Shown one piece after another: positions 31,010 to 32,446 of a DNA stretch of 32,446 nucleotides; the stretch's first letter is position 1; each line of letters begins with the position of its first letter. Source of the stretch: Bacteroidota bacterium (GTDB lineage Bacteria > Bacteroidota > Bacteroidia > Bacteroidales > VadinHA17); NCBI GenBank assembly GCA_015222065.1, contig JADFUQ010000112.1, forward strand, positions 1 through 32,446, in the 5' to 3' direction. The notes below the pieces were generated by a model, which worked only from the letters and a program-made list of their open reading frames with translations, ran no database searches and had not been told where the DNA came from. The translations under genes were made by a program, and so were the position numbers.

Positions 31010-31678
31010 TTAATGTGAAGATAAATTTGCCTCAAATGCATTAAGCAAAAATGTATTATTATTATTGTCAATAGCAATTTCCCCATTAGTTATATTGGCA
31101 TCAGCAAAATCCAGGACACTTAACCATACATTAGTATCAAATATAATTGAAATTGAAACCATACTGTTTTCACTTACGGTAACTCCATTATTTACAAGCG
31201 GCAATTGAATTTGTTTTGTAAAATCGGAGCTTAATGTAAAAGGTATTGTACTACTGCCGGCAGTTAAATAGTGGCCGGTAATTATAATACTGTGCCCGTT
31301 AAAAGTTGTACTTTCGCTGGTCTGGAATGTGAGATCAACTTTTTTATACGTTCCGGTAAACAAATCAACCTGATCGAAAGAGACAATCCCATTGCTTATT
31401 TCTTTAGTATAAGGGCCTTGTAATATTACATCATCATTTCCTGAATCTTCCTTGATATGCAAGTTGGAGATATTTATAACCACTGATGAAATATTTAATG
31501 CTTCAGCGAATGACTGATCATCACTAAGTTTGCTTCCTGACTCTTGTAAAGCAGAATCCAACTTTTTTTCTAATGTTGATGAATTTGAATTGCTATTTTG
31601 ACATCCTGTAATGGATACGGATACTAACAGTGCAATCATCATTGTTATAATAAAATAATTATTGCTTTTTGTTTTCAT
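31010..31678 (-). CDS. Putative lipoprotein, unknown function
   Basis: This 222-residue exported protein has a lipoprotein signal peptide (residues 1-25) ending in the lipobox ITGC, so Cys26 is the likely lipidation site. A Ser/Asn-rich linker (QNSNSNSST) follows. The mature part is predicted to be mostly beta strand. The stretch VVINISNLHIKEDSGNDDV with FDQVDLFTGTYKKVDLTFQ loosely resembles the DUF4382 family of beta-sandwich lipoproteins, but this is only a weak impression. It lies downstream of the thioredoxin-like gene, separated by a strong hairpin terminator, and converges on the membrane-protein gene. Confidence 0.8.
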   Translation of the reverse strand: MKTKSNNYFIITMMIALLVSVSITGCQNSNSNSSTLEKKLDSALQESGSKLSDDQSFAEALNISSVVINISNLHIKEDSGNDDVILQGPYTKEISNGIVSFDQVDLFTGTYKKVDLTFQTSESTTFNGHSIIITGHYLTAGSSTIPFTLSSDFTKQIQLPLVNNGVTVSENSMVSISIIFDTNVWLSVLDFADANITNGEIAIDNNNNTFLLNAFEANLSSH

Positions 31679-31699
31679 AAAAAAATGTTTTAAAAATAT

Positions 31700-31741
31700 T
31701 AAACAAGGAAAGCAAGAACCTTATTAAGATCCCTGCTTTCT
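31700..31741 (-). terminator. Intrinsic terminator after the thioredoxin-like gene
   Basis: On the minus strand, 31740-31725 (GAAAGCAGGGATCTTA) can pair along all 16 positions with 31723-31708 (TAAGGTTCTTGCTTTC), using three G-U wobbles and an almost loopless turn. The 3' side continues CTTGTTTAATATTTTT, a T-rich tract. The wobbles work only in the minus-strand transcript (they are A-C mismatches on the other strand), which shows the direction. It ends the thioredoxin-like transcript, or attenuates read-through into the lipoprotein gene. Confidence 0.75.
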
Positions 31742-31788
31742 TTCAATCTTTTTCAAATTCTGTTTGCCTTACAAATAATAATCACAGG

Positions 31789-32199
31789 CTAGAGGTTTTT
31801 AATAATAATGGCAAGCATATCATCAAAAGATTGTTTTGTTGTTAAAATAGCTTTTTCTTCTTTACTTTTTGCATCTACCAATACTACAACGCCAGTTCCC
31901 TGATTGGACTCCAATACATTATTAAGCCCAAGTTTGTTTGCAAGAACCTGAGTCTTTTCTTTTGATTCATTAGTGGAAAAATCGAATTTTACAAATTCCA
32001 CTTTCTCACCTTCCAGTTCGTTTTGTAAGTCTTTAACTTTAGGTACCATCAACTTACTTTCACCACAGTTATCAGCATAGAACATTACAGCATATAGCGT
32101 TGGTGATTCTTTTTCCTGACCAAGAACATTTGAAAATCCCAATCCTGTCAGGAAGATTAATACTAGAGTAAGATTTATTACTTTTTTTACATTTTTCAT
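31789..32199 (-). CDS. Exported thioredoxin-fold protein with CGES active site
   Basis: This 136-residue protein has a signal peptide (about residues 1-27, ending VLGQ). The mature part has a thioredoxin fold: strand LYAVMFYADN, active-site position Cys45-Gly-Glu-Ser48, helix KLMVPKVKDLQNEL, strand VEFVKFDFS and a later strand GVVVLVDA. The typical WCxxC is replaced by NCGES, so the resolving cysteine is missing and a normal disulfide cycle is not possible. It may act as a monothiol reductase, isomerase or binding protein, or the family may be non-catalytic. The cis-proline region is also unclear. A strong terminator follows the gene. Confidence 0.85.
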   Translation of the reverse strand: MKNVKKVINLTLVLIFLTGLGFSNVLGQEKESPTLYAVMFYADNCGESKLMVPKVKDLQNELEGEKVEFVKFDFSTNESKEKTQVLANKLGLNNVLESNQGTGVVVLVDAKSKEEKAILTTKQSFDDMLAIIIKNL

Positions 32200-32304
32200 A
32201 ATACTGATTTTTTAAAATAATTTAAATTAATTAAATTGCTAATAGACGTCTGTATTAAAGATTAACTTAGTTGAAAAAGGTTGGGTCAATAATTGAATTT
32301 ATTA

Positions 32305-32329
32305 ATAATTAGTGCTTGTCCATAAAGTC
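32305..32329 (+). repeat. Solo end of the MITE-like element
   Basis: ATAATTAGTGCTTGTCCATA matches ATAATTAGAGTTTGTCCATA at the left end of copy 2 with two mismatches, and the following AAGTC matches the complement of the right end (GACTTTATAG). The heptamer interior found in copies 1 and 2 is absent here, so this is a remnant or a partner end lying beyond the window. Confidence 0.55.
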
Positions 32330-32340
32330 AAACAAAGATT

Positions 32341-32446
32341 ACATAAGCACCCCCGTACAGTCATTCCCTGTTAAATATTGCCCGCCCTGTGTAATTGCGT
32401 TGCACCACTTCGTGGATTACACAGGGCAAGCAATTTCACAGGGTAA
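32341..32446 (-). repeat. Dispersed intergenic repeat, copy B (long form with hairpin)
   Basis: This is the reverse-oriented relative of the repeat at 253-325. It contains a perfect 12-bp inverted repeat, GCCCTGTGTAAT (32384-32395) and ATTACACAGGGC (32416-32427). The 20-nt loop includes a smaller CCAC-TTC-GTGG hairpin. Flanking blocks ACCCCCGTACAGTCATTCC and GCTTGCCCTG-type sequence match copy A. It runs up to the window end and may continue. Confidence 0.7.

Larger units (their letters stand above)
32200..32446. other. Terminal gene-free stretch with two repeat types
   Basis: No gene is seen. It contains an end-sequence of the MITE-like element (32305-32329) and, further right, the dispersed repeat copy B, which is cut by the window edge. 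The promoter of the thioredoxin-like gene should lie in 32200-32300, but no convincing -7 box is seen on the minus strand. Confidence 0.6.

Noticed and set aside
31010-31678. Firm assignment of the lipoprotein to DUF4382
   Set aside because: Only a loose resemblance of strand pattern and an FTGTYKKVDLTF-like segment. A profile search would be needed.

Overview
The window looks like chromosomal DNA of a member of the phylum Bacteroidota, most likely a Bacteroidales-type lineage. The evidence is an A/T-rich sequence, starts without strong Shine-Dalgarno sequences, promoter motifs of the TAnnTTTG (-7) type, an FtsL-like protein, long MraY and FtsZ variants, and a glycine-lipid acyltransferase pair of the kind known from Bacteroides. 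No rRNA, tRNA, CRISPR array or insertion sequence with a transposase was found.

Region 1 (1-4263). A repeat-rich leader is followed by a PpiD/SurA-like membrane-anchored prolyl isomerase (+). Convergent to it are a class I/II aminotransferase and a small cysteine-rich CGGC-domain protein (-).

Region 2 (4376-20270). A nearly complete division and cell-wall (dcw) cluster lies on the minus strand. In transcription order it is mraZ-rsmH-ftsL-ftsI-murE-mraY-murD-ftsW-murG-murC-ftsQ-ftsA-ftsZ. Genes are packed with 1-18 nt gaps or short overlaps up to ftsQ. The ftsQ-ftsA and ftsA-ftsZ junctions are instead each split by a ~220-230 bp inverted-repeat element, and the two elements are related. Upstream of mraZ are four exact 10-bp-spaced TGGG/TGGT boxes, a convincing MraZ autoregulatory operator. 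MurE carries the DNPR signature of meso-diaminopimelate ligases. murF is not in the cluster.

Region 3 (20513-22877). Two acyltransferases on the plus strand fit GlsA (O-acyltransferase, LPLAT fold) and GlsB (N-acyltransferase, GNAT-like), which build N-acyl-acyloxyacyl glycine lipids. They are separated by an in-phase array of 32 degenerate octamers.

Region 4 (22878-30888). An efflux island follows: a TetR regulator with a good promoter and an overlapping palindromic operator, a TolC-like outer membrane protein, a lipoprotein membrane-fusion protein, a four-helix-bundle protein, an RND pump, a YafY/WYL-type regulator with an unusual C-terminus, and a small membrane protein. The four-helix-bundle gene (23S rRNA intervening-sequence family) interrupts the tripartite pump and is bracketed by oppositely oriented heptamer repeats.

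Region 5 (31010-32446). Two exported proteins lie on the minus strand, a lipoprotein of unknown function and a thioredoxin-fold protein with CGES in place of CxxC, separated by a strong terminator. The window ends in a dispersed repeat whose relative lies inverted near base 253.

The most unusual theme is the intergenic DNA. Nearly every long gap contains phase-locked tandem 7-mers or 8-mers, with different words at different sites, and the same words recur on opposite strands. These arrays frequently touch stop or start codons. They resemble in form the heptameric short tandem repeats (STRR) described in cyanobacteria.
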